Shown piece by piece: positions 26,357 through 34,771 of a stretch of DNA of 64,000 bases. A program made the translations under genes and the position numbers. This DNA is from Flavobacterium hibernum. GTDB lineage: Bacteria > Bacteroidota > Bacteroidia > Flavobacteriales > Flavobacteriaceae. The notes under the pieces were generated by a model that saw only the letters and a program-made list of their open reading frames with translations, was not told the DNA's origin and did no database searches. The stretch is taken from the NCBI RefSeq assembly GCF_000832125.1, contig NZ_JPRK01000015.1, positions 62,001-126,000 of the forward strand, in the 5' to 3' direction. The stretch's first letter is position 1; each line of letters begins with the position of its first letter.

Positions 26357-27970
26357 TTATTTTTTATGCGTATTTACTGCAGCTGCTACAAAATTCACAA
26401 AAATTGGATGCGGGTTTGCAACCGTACTTTTGTATTCTGGATGGTATTGTACTCCAATAAAAAACGGATGATTTTCAAGTTCTACTATTTCTACTAAACC
26501 TGTATCCGGATTTACTCCTGAAGCTTTTAAACCAGCTTTTTGTAATTCGTCTGCGTATTTGTTGTTATACTCATAACGGTGACGGTGTCGCTCTGAAATA
26601 GTCGTTTGTCCGTAAATTTTATGCGCTAATGTGTTTGGTTTAATATCACATTTCCAAGCTCCAAGACGCATTGTTCCACCTTTATCAGTAACTGTTTTTT
26701 GCTCTTCCATCAAATTCACAACCGGATGAGGAGTATTCTCATTCATCTCTGTTGAATTTGCTTCTTTATAACCTAAGATATTTCTAGAATACTCGATAAC
26801 TGACATTTGCATTCCTAAACAAATTCCGAAAAACGGAATGTTATTTTCACGCGCATAACGAACTGCTTCAATTTTTCCTTCAATACCTCTTTCTCCAAAT
26901 CCAGGTGCAACTAAAACTCCATCAAGAGGTCCTAATTTTTCTTCAACATTGTCACTATTAATATGCTCTGAGTGAATAGAAATAACGTTTACTTTTGTTT
27001 CGTTAGAAGCTCCCGCATGTATAAACGCCTCTAAAATAGATTTGTAACAATCTTGCATTTCTACGTATTTCCCAATCAAACCAATATTTACGGTATGTTT
27101 TGGATTTTTTAATCTGCGTAAAAAAGTGTTCCAGTTTTTTAAATCCGGAGCTGCTTTTTTAGGTAAATCTAATTTCTTTAAAGCCACAACATCTAATCCT
27201 TCTTCAAGCATTAAATTTGGAACTTCGTATATTGTTGATGCATCAATAGACTGAATTACTGCTTCTCTTTTTACATTACAAAATAATGCCAATTTACTAC
27301 GCAATTCATCAGAAAGTTCGTGCTCTGTTCTACAAACCAAGATATCTGCTTTGATACCACTTTCCATCAAAGTTTTTACAGAGTGTTGTGTCGGTTTTGT
27401 TTTTAACTCACCGGCAGCAGCCAAATAAGGAACTAACGTTAAATGAATAACGATTCCATTATTTTCTCCTAATTCCCAAACTAACTGACGAACTGACTCT
27501 ATATAAGGTAAGGATTCAATATCACCAACAGTTCCACCAATTTCAGTAATAACAATATCATAATCGCCAGATTTACCTAGCAATTGCATTCTGTCTTTGA
27601 TTTCGTTTGTAATATGAGGAACAACCTGAACTGTTTTTCCTAAAAATTCTCCTCTTCTTTCTTTTTCGATTACTGAAAGATAAACTCTTCCTGTAGTAAC
27701 ATTATTCGCTTGAGAAGTAGGAACATTCAAGAAACGCTCGTAGTGACCTAAATCTAAATCTGTTTCTGCACCATCATCTGTTACATAACACTCTCCGTGT
27801 TCGTATGGATTTAAAGTACCTGGATCCACATTAATATATGGATCAAATTTTTGAATAGTTGTACGATATCCTCTTCCTTGTAACAATTTTGCTAAAGATG
27901 CCGCGATAATACCTTTTCCTAATGAAGAAGTCACACCGCCTGTAACAAAAATATATTTTGTTTGATTCAT
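26357..27970 (-). CDS. pyrG: CTP synthase
   Basis: A 537-residue cytosolic enzyme that makes CTP from UTP, ATP and glutamine. The N-terminal synthetase domain starts KYIFVTGGVTSSLGKG (P-loop) and includes the DPYINVDPGTLNPYEHGECYVTDDG signature. The C-terminal class I glutamine amidotransferase domain holds the nucleophile in FFGICLGMQ and the HPEY partner. Extra in-frame codons up to 28042 read through the promoter and are not part of the gene; the ATG at 27970 gives the normal MNQTKYIFVTGG start. Probably co-transcribed with yidC. Confidence 0.96.
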   Translation of the reverse strand: MNQTKYIFVTGGVTSSLGKGIIAASLAKLLQGRGYRTTIQKFDPYINVDPGTLNPYEHGECYVTDDGAETDLDLGHYERFLNVPTSQANNVTTGRVYLSVIEKERRGEFLGKTVQVVPHITNEIKDRMQLLGKSGDYDIVITEIGGTVGDIESLPYIESVRQLVWELGENNGIVIHLTLVPYLAAAGELKTKPTQHSVKTLMESGIKADILVCRTEHELSDELRSKLALFCNVKREAVIQSIDASTIYEVPNLMLEEGLDVVALKKLDLPKKAAPDLKNWNTFLRRLKNPKHTVNIGLIGKYVEMQDCYKSILEAFIHAGASNETKVNVISIHSEHINSDNVEEKLGPLDGVLVAPGFGERGIEGKIEAVRYARENNIPFFGICLGMQMSVIEYSRNILGYKEANSTEMNENTPHPVVNLMEEQKTVTDKGGTMRLGAWKCDIKPNTLAHKIYGQTTISERHRHRYEYNNKYADELQKAGLKASGVNPDTGLVEIVELENHPFFIGVQYHPEYKSTVANPHPIFVNFVAAAVNTHKK

Positions 27971-28009
27971 TCTGTTGTTGTTTGTATTGTAGTTGTGTAA
28001 AAAACTTGG

Positions 28010-28042
28010 CAAAAGTACAAATTTAATTAGATAATTTATCAA
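28010..28042 (-). promoter_or_regulatory. Promoter of pyrG-yidC
   Basis: On the reverse strand TTG (28042-28040), 22 bases and TACTTTTG (28017-28010) fit the Bacteroidota promoter. The transcript should begin near 28004, which gives a leader of about 33 bases and decides the start codon. Confidence 0.65.
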
Positions 28043-28281
28043 TTAGGGAATGAGATAATTTGCAAATTTTTAAAGAGAACGATTACTAGGTTTTGTAATC
28101 GATAATTTTAACTTTTTATTAGAGCTTTTTTTGAAGAATACTCTTAAAATACGTTTTCGATATTGTTTTTTTGACTCGATAAAATGATTCCACATACTGT
28201 AAAATCAATTTGAACTAAAAAAAAATTCTTGCGTCTGTCAACTACACTTGTTCCTATTGAAGTAAATTTAGCCAAAAAAAA

Positions 28282-28488
28282 AAATATTATAATCTTCAAA
28301 ACATTGACTTGTACACATTAAAAAATTCAGGCTTGAATTCTGTGGTATCAATATGTTTTAATAAATTATAATATTTTTATGTATTAAATATTATCTTTTA
28401 AAAATAATGACTTGTACACATGTATACATTCAGGCTTGAATTTGTGGTATCAATTTATTTTTAAAAATTATAATATTTTTATATATCA
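28282..28488. repeat. Two tandem copies of a ~103-bp sequence
   Basis: Copy 1 (about 28282-28384) and copy 2 (about 28386-28488) share the blocks AAATATTAT, TGACTTGTACACAT, ATTCAGGCTTGAATT, GTGGTATCAAT and AAATTATAATATTTTTAT in the same order. TGACTTGTACACA begins at 28305 and at 28408, a period of 103. Within each copy ATTCA-GGCT-TGAAT can fold into a small hairpin. The copies have diverged mainly in A/T-rich linkers. It has no recognisable insertion-sequence ends. Confidence 0.8.
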
Positions 28489-28529
28489 AACATAAATAAA
28501 AAAAACGAAACAACAAAAGATTTTTCTTA

Positions 28530-28766
28530 CTATTTTAACGGTTTAGGGTATTGTTTCTTAATATTTCGAATTAATTCTTCTAATCCGTTTAATTTTAATT
28601 CATAAACAAGCGCCAATTGTTGCCCTAATTCTCCATTAGGAAATCCTTTATTATGATACCAAACGACATAATATTCTGGTAAATCGATTAAAAATCGTCC
28701 TTCGTATTTCCCGAAGGGCATTTTGGTGTGGGCTAATTTTATGAGAAGTTTTTTGTCTGGTTCCAT
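28530..28766 (-). CDS. DUF3820 family protein
   Basis: A 78-residue soluble protein that matches the DUF3820 pattern: TKMPFGKYEGRFLIDLPEYYVVWYHNKGFPNGELGQQLA. The family is sometimes named a putative quorum-sensing-regulated virulence factor, but the biochemical role is unknown. The gene is single. Its upstream region has an exact TAGCTTTG -7 element and a 10-bp hairpin (AGAAGCAAGA with TCTTGCTTCT) in the expected leader. Confidence 0.8.
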   Translation of the reverse strand: MEPDKKLLIKLAHTKMPFGKYEGRFLIDLPEYYVVWYHNKGFPNGELGQQLALVYELKLNGLEELIRNIKKQYPKPLK

Positions 28767-28833
28767 TTTTTTAAAGAAGAAAGAAGCAAGATGAAAGAAT
28801 ATAGATTTTCTCTCTTCTTGCTTCTATTTGATG

Positions 28834-28841
28834 CAAAGCTA
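28834..28841 (-). promoter_or_regulatory. -7 element of the DUF3820 gene
   Basis: The reverse strand reads TAGCTTTG, an exact TAnnTTTG match. Twenty bases upstream is TGG, one mismatch from TTG, which is contributed by a CCACAGATT repeat. The leader would be about 60 bases long. Confidence 0.45.
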
Positions 28842-28924
28842 TTATTTATTTTTATTTTCTGCCACAGATTATACGAATTAAAATAATTTCTAATCGGTGT
28901 ATTTTTTAAGAGATTCTAAAAAAA

Positions 28925-28975
28925 TCGCCACGAATTCACGAATTATATTTAATTTAATTCGTGAATTCGTGGCGA
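28925..28975. repeat. Perfect 21-bp palindrome of the CGCCACGAATTC family
   Basis: TCGCCACGAATTCACGAATTA (28925-28945) is perfectly complementary to 28955-28975 with a 9-base loop. A half copy lies at 12048-12070. It lies downstream of nagB and could also end that transcript. Confidence 0.75.
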
Positions 28976-29044
28976 ATATTTTCAAATACTAAATAATCTT
29001 AGCGACTTAGCAACTGAGTCCCGAAGCCTCGGGATAGCAGCTTT

Positions 29045-30973
29045 TTAGTAATGCCATCTTACGAAAGCTTCCATCGCTGCATAAGTTGCCAAACCTAATT
29101 GGTGGTACAAAGCTGCAGTTTCTGCATTTCTATCTTCGGCTCTTTGCCAAAATTCTCTGGCATCTGTTCCTTGAAAAACAACTCCGTCTTTTTGAGATTG
29201 ATGCTTGAAAATTCCGTGACGTTTTGCCAAAACCTGATCTGGGCTCATTGGAACAGCCATTTCGACTTCGTCAATTCCCCATTCTTGCCAAGCTCCACGG
29301 TACAACCATAACCAACAATCATCCATGAAAGATTTTGGTTTTAAAGCTTTTACAGCTTCAAAAATAGCATCTAGACAAACTTTATGCGTTCCGTGTGGAT
29401 CTGCTAAATCTCCTGCTGCGTAGATTTGATGTGGTTTAATTTTTTCAATTAAATCCATTGTCAATTGAATATCTTCTTGTCCAATTGGCTTTTTCTCGAT
29501 TGTACCTGTTTCATAAAATGGAAGTTCCATAAAATGAATCTGGTCATCTGTTAAACCAACAAAATGACTTGTTGATCTTGCTTCTCCTTTTCTGATTAAT
29601 CCTTTAATGTAACGTACTTCAGGAATATCAATTTCACTGTTCTTTTTATTCTCTAAAAAGGTTTGTGCTTTTTTGTAGATATCATCCGCTTCTGCACTTT
29701 TGATTCCGAATTTCTCATTGTAATCAATTACGAATCTTGCAAAACGCAATGCTTCGTCATCGGCAACAGCAATATTTCCCGAAGTTTGGTATGCAACGTG
29801 TACTTCGTGTCCTTGCTCTTGCAAGCGCATAAAAGTTCCACCCATACTAATAATATCATCATCTGGATGTGGACTAAAGATCAATACACGTTTTTTAGCT
29901 GGCTCTGCTCTTTCCGGACGATGTGTATCATCAGCATTTGGTTTTCCACCTGGCCAACCTGTAATTGTATTTTGTAATTTATTGAAAATTTTAATGTTTG
30001 TGTCGTAAGCCGGTCCAGAATCTGCCAATAAATCGCTCATTCCGTTTTCGATATAATCAGCATCAGTAAGCATCAAAATTGGTTTTTTAAGATCTAATGC
30101 TAATCCTAAAACTGCTTTGCGAGTTAATTTATCTGTCCAAACAATTTTCTCTACCAACCAAGGTTTATTGATTCTTGTTAGTTTTGAAGAAGCTTCTTTG
30201 TCCAAAACAAAAACTGCATTATTATGTTCTTGCAAAAATGAAGCTGGAATTCTATTCGTAACTTCACCTTCGGCAGATTTACTTACAATATTTGCTTTCC
30301 CTTCACCCCAAGCCATTAAAATAACTCTTTTGGCTTCCATGATTTTTTTAACTCCAAGTGTAATAGCGGTTCTTGGTGTATTATTTAATCCAAAAAAGTC
30401 TTTACTTGCCGCAACTCTTGTAATGTGATCTAAAGCTACTAAACGAGTTTTAGAGTTTTGTAGCGAACCAGATTCATTAAAACCTATATGTCCGTTACCA
30501 CCAATTCCTAAAATTTGAAGATCGATTCCGCCCAAAGCCTCGATTTTAGCTTCGTAATTGTGACAATAATCTGCGATTTGTTCTTTTGTTAAAAGCCCGT
30601 CCGGCACATGTGCGTTTTCAGGTAAAATATCGACGTGATCAAACAACAATTCTTTCATGAAGCGAACATAACTGTTGATTGAATTTGGTTCCATTGGATA
30701 ATATTCATCCAAATTAAAACTTATTACATTTTTAAAACTCAAACCTTCCTCTTTATGCAAACGCACTAGTTCTGCATATAATCCTTTTGGAGAAGAACCA
30801 GTCGCTAAACCTAAAATACAAGGTTTATTTTCTTTTTGTTTGGATTGAATTAAAGCTGCAATTTCTTGAGCAACAGCTTTCGAAGCTTCGTTTGAATTTT
30901 CAAAAACAACTGTGTTTATATTTTCGAATCGTTTTTCGAAACCTGTTGCTTTGTCGATTTTACTTTTTAACAT
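29045..30973 (-). CDS. nagB: Glucosamine-6-phosphate deaminase fused to a PIG-L/LmbE-type deacetylase
   Basis: A 642-residue two-domain protein. Residues about 20-290 are NagB: FNLDEYYPM holds the catalytic Asp, and GIGGNGHIGFNE holds the ring-opening His. It converts GlcN6P to fructose-6-phosphate plus ammonia. Residues about 360-640 are a zinc-dependent PIG-L-like deacetylase with SPHPDDD (H369, D371, D372) and a later GDLADPHGTH zinc-ligand segment. The same fusion is known in Bacteroides proteins. The second domain may remove an acetyl group from an N-acetyl sugar, which would feed the first domain; this is inference. Last gene of the GHMP kinase operon. Confidence 0.9.
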   Translation of the reverse strand: MLKSKIDKATGFEKRFENINTVVFENSNEASKAVAQEIAALIQSKQKENKPCILGLATGSSPKGLYAELVRLHKEEGLSFKNVISFNLDEYYPMEPNSINSYVRFMKELLFDHVDILPENAHVPDGLLTKEQIADYCHNYEAKIEALGGIDLQILGIGGNGHIGFNESGSLQNSKTRLVALDHITRVAASKDFFGLNNTPRTAITLGVKKIMEAKRVILMAWGEGKANIVSKSAEGEVTNRIPASFLQEHNNAVFVLDKEASSKLTRINKPWLVEKIVWTDKLTRKAVLGLALDLKKPILMLTDADYIENGMSDLLADSGPAYDTNIKIFNKLQNTITGWPGGKPNADDTHRPERAEPAKKRVLIFSPHPDDDIISMGGTFMRLQEQGHEVHVAYQTSGNIAVADDEALRFARFVIDYNEKFGIKSAEADDIYKKAQTFLENKKNSEIDIPEVRYIKGLIRKGEARSTSHFVGLTDDQIHFMELPFYETGTIEKKPIGQEDIQLTMDLIEKIKPHQIYAAGDLADPHGTHKVCLDAIFEAVKALKPKSFMDDCWLWLYRGAWQEWGIDEVEMAVPMSPDQVLAKRHGIFKHQSQKDGVVFQGTDAREFWQRAEDRNAETAALYHQLGLATYAAMEAFVRWHY

Positions 30974-31000
30974 GATATATTTATTTATAATTCCTGTCGA

Positions 31001-32380
31001 TTAATTGTGCCAACTTCTATACTTATGTCCTTTTATGGCATAAAAAAGAATCATCAAATATGATGGCAGTAACATTAAATATGCAATTTGGTTTCCGCTT
31101 TTTGAAACAGCCTGTGTCCCATTTGCAATATTTGATGCGTTAATACTTTCTGTAATCATTCCGTAGAACAAAGGAAAAATTGCTCCTCCAATAATTCCCA
31201 TAATCAAAATGGCGCTTCCTATTTTTGTGTATCCTCCTAAATCTTCTAATGCCATTGGCCAAATTGCAGGCCAACAAAGTGCATTTGCCAAACCAAGTAA
31301 TGCTACTAAAAGAATTACAATTGGCAAACTTGGAATTCCAGGTAACTGAATCATTATTTTTGGTGAAACCAGAACTATTGACAACACCAAAATTATACCT
31401 AAAGCTCCTGAAGCCTTTAAAGCTGTAACTTGAGAAAGATATTTTGGAATTAATGTTATTCCTAATATATATCCAACAACCATTGCAGACATTGTAAATG
31501 AGGTTAGTTTTAAGTAAAAATTCCCTTCATCGCCATACACTCCTAATTGTTTCCCGAAACCACCTATAGAATCTCCTGCTAAAACTTCGGCTGCTAAATA
31601 AAGCATCAAAGTTACAACTCCTAAAACTAATTGAGGTCGTTTAAATGCGTTTTTAATTTGTTCAAAAACACTCAAATTTGTTATATTTCCATCTTCATCC
31701 AAATCAATTTCAGGAAGCGGAGATAATTTTACTAATAATGCCAAAACTACAATAATTAACCCCATATAAATATAAGGTTGTTGCAATTGTAGTGCAAGCG
31801 AATTTAAGGCATTTGCTTTTGAAACTGAATCTAATAATGCAATTTTATCTGCGGTAAACTCTTGCATGTTTGACAAAACTAAAGCTGTCAATATTAATGG
31901 CGCTACAAATCCTGCTAATTTATTTGCGATTCCTAAAACACTAATTCTAGCTGCCGCACTTTCTCTTGGACCAATTACTACTACATAAGGATTTGATGCG
32001 GTTTGCAAAATTGCTAATCCAGTTCCCATTATAAATAATGCAATTAAGAACAAAATAAAAGTTCTGCTTTCTGCTGCCGGATAAAACATAAATGCACCTG
32101 ATGCAATGATTAATAATCCTAACGAAATTCCGTTTTTATACCCTACTTTCTCGATTACCCAAGATGATGGTATTGCCATTACAAAATAGGCAATATAAAA
32201 AGCAAATGTTACAAAATATGCCTGAGAAGAGGTTAACTCACACGCTAACTCAAAAAATGGAATTAAAGGACCGTTTAGCCAGGTTACAAAACCTAGAATA
32301 AAAAATAATGCTGTTAAGATTATCATCGGAATAATAGTACTCCTCTTTTCTATTTGTAACGCACTTTCAATGTTTGACAT
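31001..32380 (-). CDS. FucP-like sugar:H+ symporter (MFS)
   Basis: A 459-residue inner-membrane protein with 12 predicted helices. It matches the FucP/glucose-galactose permease branch: FFILGFVTWLNGPLIPFFELA in helix 1, VIEKVGYKNGISLGL after helix 2 and TGLAILQTASNPYVVVIGP in helix 4. The family imports fucose, glucose, galactose or N-acetylglucosamine with protons. The neighbours suggest a hexose or N-acetylhexosamine. It is 27 bases upstream of the nagB fusion and 182 bases downstream of the nucleotidyltransferase gene, a gap with its own promoter and palindrome. Confidence 0.88.
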   Translation of the reverse strand: MSNIESALQIEKRSTIIPMIILTALFFILGFVTWLNGPLIPFFELACELTSSQAYFVTFAFYIAYFVMAIPSSWVIEKVGYKNGISLGLLIIASGAFMFYPAAESRTFILFLIALFIMGTGLAILQTASNPYVVVIGPRESAAARISVLGIANKLAGFVAPLILTALVLSNMQEFTADKIALLDSVSKANALNSLALQLQQPYIYMGLIIVVLALLVKLSPLPEIDLDEDGNITNLSVFEQIKNAFKRPQLVLGVVTLMLYLAAEVLAGDSIGGFGKQLGVYGDEGNFYLKLTSFTMSAMVVGYILGITLIPKYLSQVTALKASGALGIILVLSIVLVSPKIMIQLPGIPSLPIVILLVALLGLANALCWPAIWPMALEDLGGYTKIGSAILIMGIIGGAIFPLFYGMITESINASNIANGTQAVSKSGNQIAYLMLLPSYLMILFYAIKGHKYRSWHN

Positions 32381-32499
32381 AATACTTTTGGTTGATTATT
32401 AATAGATTATTGGTTTTTTGAATCTAAATTAGCATCAACACTTTTGAAATTATCCTGCAATTTTCATGCAAATGAATGCGTAAAAATTGCAATTTGAAG

Positions 32500-32528
32500 C
32501 AAAAGTACTTTAATAAGTTAAACTTATT
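32500..32528 (-). promoter_or_regulatory. Internal promoter and 17-bp palindrome before the symporter gene
   Basis: The reverse strand reads TACTTTTG at 32507-32500, an exact -7 element. Directly upstream is the perfect palindrome AATAAGTTAAACTTATT (32512-32528), which covers part of the region between -7 and -33, a usual place for a repressor. The leader to the symporter gene would be about 113 bases. Confidence 0.5.
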
Positions 32529-32562
32529 GGTAAATTAGATATCAATTTTTTGTTAATTTTTG

Positions 32563-33438
32563 TTATACATTCCAGTCTAAAACCGGATAATATTTTTGCA
32601 AATATTCTTTTACATCTGCAATATCTTCTTTTGCTGTTAAATCAGGAACGTGCTCTGAAAAAGGAATTCCTAAGGTTGTATTTGGGTTTTCTTTTACTGA
32701 ATTTAAAAGCACTGTTGGCAATTCTTTTTCATCTCTCTCAGGATGAACGGGACAATTTTTTAGATGTGCATATAAAGTACTTCCGTTAAATTTAAAAGCA
32801 TTCATACTTACTCTAATTTTTCCTTCAACATCTTTATAATCATTTAAAACTTCTGCCGATGGTTTTTCCAGAATATCTAATAACTGATTGTTTTTATCCA
32901 ATTTTGCAATTGCAAAACGAGAAATTCTTTCTGAAGGAAATTCTAATGCATCACGATCATATGCGATAAAAGCGTTTGGACTGGTTGTTTCTCTCAATGC
33001 TAATAATGCTTCTGCCGAATATAAATTATCACTATTACAAACTGAATATTGTTGCGTGTTCAACTCTGTAAATTGCTCAACTGCCTGAAACAATGCATCG
33101 GCAGTACCAAATGGTTTTACTCTCCCTTCTGGAATATATTGTACGGCAAATGAAATATTAAGTCCGTGAAAATCATTATTTACATTTTGACTTCCGTAAA
33201 ACTCTTTAAACAATTCTCCTTGTTCTCCTATAATAATATAAATGTTTTTATATCCTGCCTTTTTAGCATTCAACAAAAGATAATCTAATAATGGTCTTCC
33301 GCTAGATCCAACCCCAATTAAACCTTTACTTCTTTCGTTTGCCTGTGCTATTTCTTCTGGCGATAAATTATCTAAAACAGCTTCTTTTTTCATACGAGAC
33401 GATGCTCCTCCCGCTAGAATAATTAAATTGTTGTGCAT
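32563..33438 (-). CDS. Sugar-phosphate nucleotidyltransferase
   Basis: A 291-residue nucleotidyltransferase of the sugar-1-phosphate type. It begins LIILAGGASSRMKK, the nucleotide-binding loop, followed by RSKGLIGVGSSGRPLLDYLL with the usual Lys/Arg and positions for base contact. ICNSDNLYSAEAL-like SVCNSDNLYS holds the metal-binding Asp. It likely joins a sugar-1-phosphate to UTP or another NTP. It starts nine bases after the GHMP kinase stop, so it may use that kinase's product. The sugar is not known; Gal-1-P or GalNAc-1-P would fit the surrounding hydrolases. Confidence 0.8.
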   Translation of the reverse strand: MHNNLIILAGGASSRMKKEAVLDNLSPEEIAQANERSKGLIGVGSSGRPLLDYLLLNAKKAGYKNIYIIIGEQGELFKEFYGSQNVNNDFHGLNISFAVQYIPEGRVKPFGTADALFQAVEQFTELNTQQYSVCNSDNLYSAEALLALRETTSPNAFIAYDRDALEFPSERISRFAIAKLDKNNQLLDILEKPSAEVLNDYKDVEGKIRVSMNAFKFNGSTLYAHLKNCPVHPERDEKELPTVLLNSVKENPNTTLGIPFSEHVPDLTAKEDIADVKEYLQKYYPVLDWNV

Positions 33439-33447
33439 ACTTATTTT

Positions 33448-34539
33448 TTAAATTTGAATATTTTCAATGATTCTTGCTCCCGGATCTACGTTTACCGCAT
33501 AAGCTTCGAGCGCTCCCGCTTTTAAGATGGCTTCTATAACCACATTTTCTTTTTCAGGATCTGCAATAACAACGATACTTCCGCCACCGCCAGAGCCTAC
33601 AATTTTTGCACCGTAAGCGCCTGCTCGCAATGCAGCATTGATCATATCATCAATTCGCGGTACAGTTATTTTTAATAAATCACGCAAAACTTCGTGATGC
33701 TGATTCATTAATACTCCAATTTTCTTAAGATCTAAAACTGGTTTTTCAAACTCTTTTAAGGCTTCTTTGGTGTAATGATAATTTTTTAATGCTGCCTCAA
33801 AAAACGGAATTAAGCGATCTGGCAAACAATTTCTATAGCGGTCGATATCTCCAATTTCGGAAGTATTTAGGTCAAAATCAGGGAAATTTTGTTTTACAAT
33901 TCCTATAGACATCAAAGCATTGCCCTTAATTTCGCCAATTAAACCAATTGTCTCTTTAGGAACTCCGGAAACTCCGGTAATTAGTCCTTTTAATTCGGTA
34001 CCAATAACATTGTATGAAAAAGGTTCTTTGGTATTTATATAAACCACATTCCCTACTCCAATACTAAAATGATCCATCATTCCGCCTGGTTCTCCGTGTT
34101 CTAAAACTTCAGATTCATATCCAACTTTCGAGATAAATTCTGGTGTAACTTCACGATCTACTCCAAAAGCAGCCACTAAAAATCGAATCCAAGCCATTAA
34201 TAATGCCGATGAACTCGATGTTCCTGAATTTATAGGAATGTTTCCTGTTACTGTAATAGTGTAACCAACATTGGGAACACAACCGTATCTGCGCAAAACC
34301 CTCAACGAAGAGGCAAAATAATCGCGCGGCTCTAATGTTTCGAAAGTTGCATCGATATTAATGATTCGAACTTCGTTAATATCGATCATATTTAGAACAA
34401 ACGTACCTGAGTCATTTTGTTCTGCGGTTAGTTTTATATTTCGATCGATTGCACAGGCTATAACCGGCAATCCTAAATAATCTTGATGATCTCCAAAGAG
34501 ACATGTCCGACCCGGGGCTAATGAAGTAATTTTTCTCAC
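33448..34539 (-). CDS. GHMP-family sugar kinase, galactokinase-like
   Basis: A 363-residue kinase. APGRTCLFGDHQDYLGLPV resembles the galactokinase signature (PGRVNLIGEHTDY), GNIPINSGTSSSSALL is the ATP-binding motif 2 and AKIVGSGGGGSIVVI is motif 3. It should phosphorylate a sugar at C1, with galactose or N-acetylgalactosamine the best guesses given the GH110 and GH109 genes in the same predicted regulon. A heptose kinase is another option within GHMP. It is the first gene of the leftward operon and is driven by operator-promoter module 1. Confidence 0.82.
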   Translation of the reverse strand: MRKITSLAPGRTCLFGDHQDYLGLPVIACAIDRNIKLTAEQNDSGTFVLNMIDINEVRIINIDATFETLEPRDYFASSLRVLRRYGCVPNVGYTITVTGNIPINSGTSSSSALLMAWIRFLVAAFGVDREVTPEFISKVGYESEVLEHGEPGGMMDHFSIGVGNVVYINTKEPFSYNVIGTELKGLITGVSGVPKETIGLIGEIKGNALMSIGIVKQNFPDFDLNTSEIGDIDRYRNCLPDRLIPFFEAALKNYHYTKEALKEFEKPVLDLKKIGVLMNQHHEVLRDLLKITVPRIDDMINAALRAGAYGAKIVGSGGGGSIVVIADPEKENVVIEAILKAGALEAYAVNVDPGARIIENIQI

Positions 34540-34629
34540 TTATATTTCTTTATAATAAAACACTGCAAAACAAGTAATTACAATGCTGTTTGGTTATAGA
34601 TTTATTTGTTTTTTGGGATTTTGATTCTA

Positions 34630-34712
34630 CGAAACTATATATTATATTTTTATAAAACAAGAAAAAAACAAAAAATGTGCTCGAACACACTTAAACAATG
34701 TTCTCGAGCACA
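34630..34712 (-). promoter_or_regulatory. Operator-promoter module 1 (kinase operon, shared with lacI)
   Basis: Read on the reverse strand: distal operator TGTGCTCGAGAACA (34712-34699), 9 bases, proximal operator TGTGTTCGAGCACA (34689-34676), 15 bases, TTG (34660-34658), 20 bases, TAGTTTCG (34637-34630). The two 14-mers are identical to those of modules 2 and 3. The transcript should start near 34624, with a leader of about 85 bases before the kinase ATG. The same operators lie about 60-96 bases before the lacI start, so they may also control that gene. Confidence 0.88.
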
Positions 34713-34758
34713 CTAAATAATTCTTACACCATTTTTTAAATTATTAAATCAAAGTTTC

Positions 34759-34766
34759 TATATTTG
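34759..34766 (+). promoter_or_regulatory. -7 element of the lacI-family gene
   Basis: TATATTTG is an exact -7 consensus and ends five bases before the ATG at 34772. Transcription would then begin at or next to the start codon, a leaderless message. I see no TTG at the -33 position. Confidence 0.4.
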
Positions 34767-34771
34767 CTTAT

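Larger units (their letters stand above)
27971..28529. other. Intergenic region upstream of pyrG
   Basis: A stretch of 559 bases without a credible gene. It holds the pyrG promoter at 28010-28042, a small hairpin CGATTAC/GTAATCG at 28080-28101, several poly-A/poly-T runs and the tandem repeat at 28282-28488. It is unusually long for a region next to housekeeping genes and could hold one or two small RNAs; I cannot show that. Confidence 0.35.

Noticed and set aside
28282..28488. CRISPR array
   Set aside because: There are only two copies, the repeat unit is about 100 bases with no unique spacers of equal length, and there are no cas genes.
29045..30973. Loss of the NagB active site because Asn stands in GIGGNGHIGFNE where E. 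coli has Asp
   Set aside because: Asn at this position is common in active Gram-positive NagB proteins as I recall them, so it is not evidence of inactivity.
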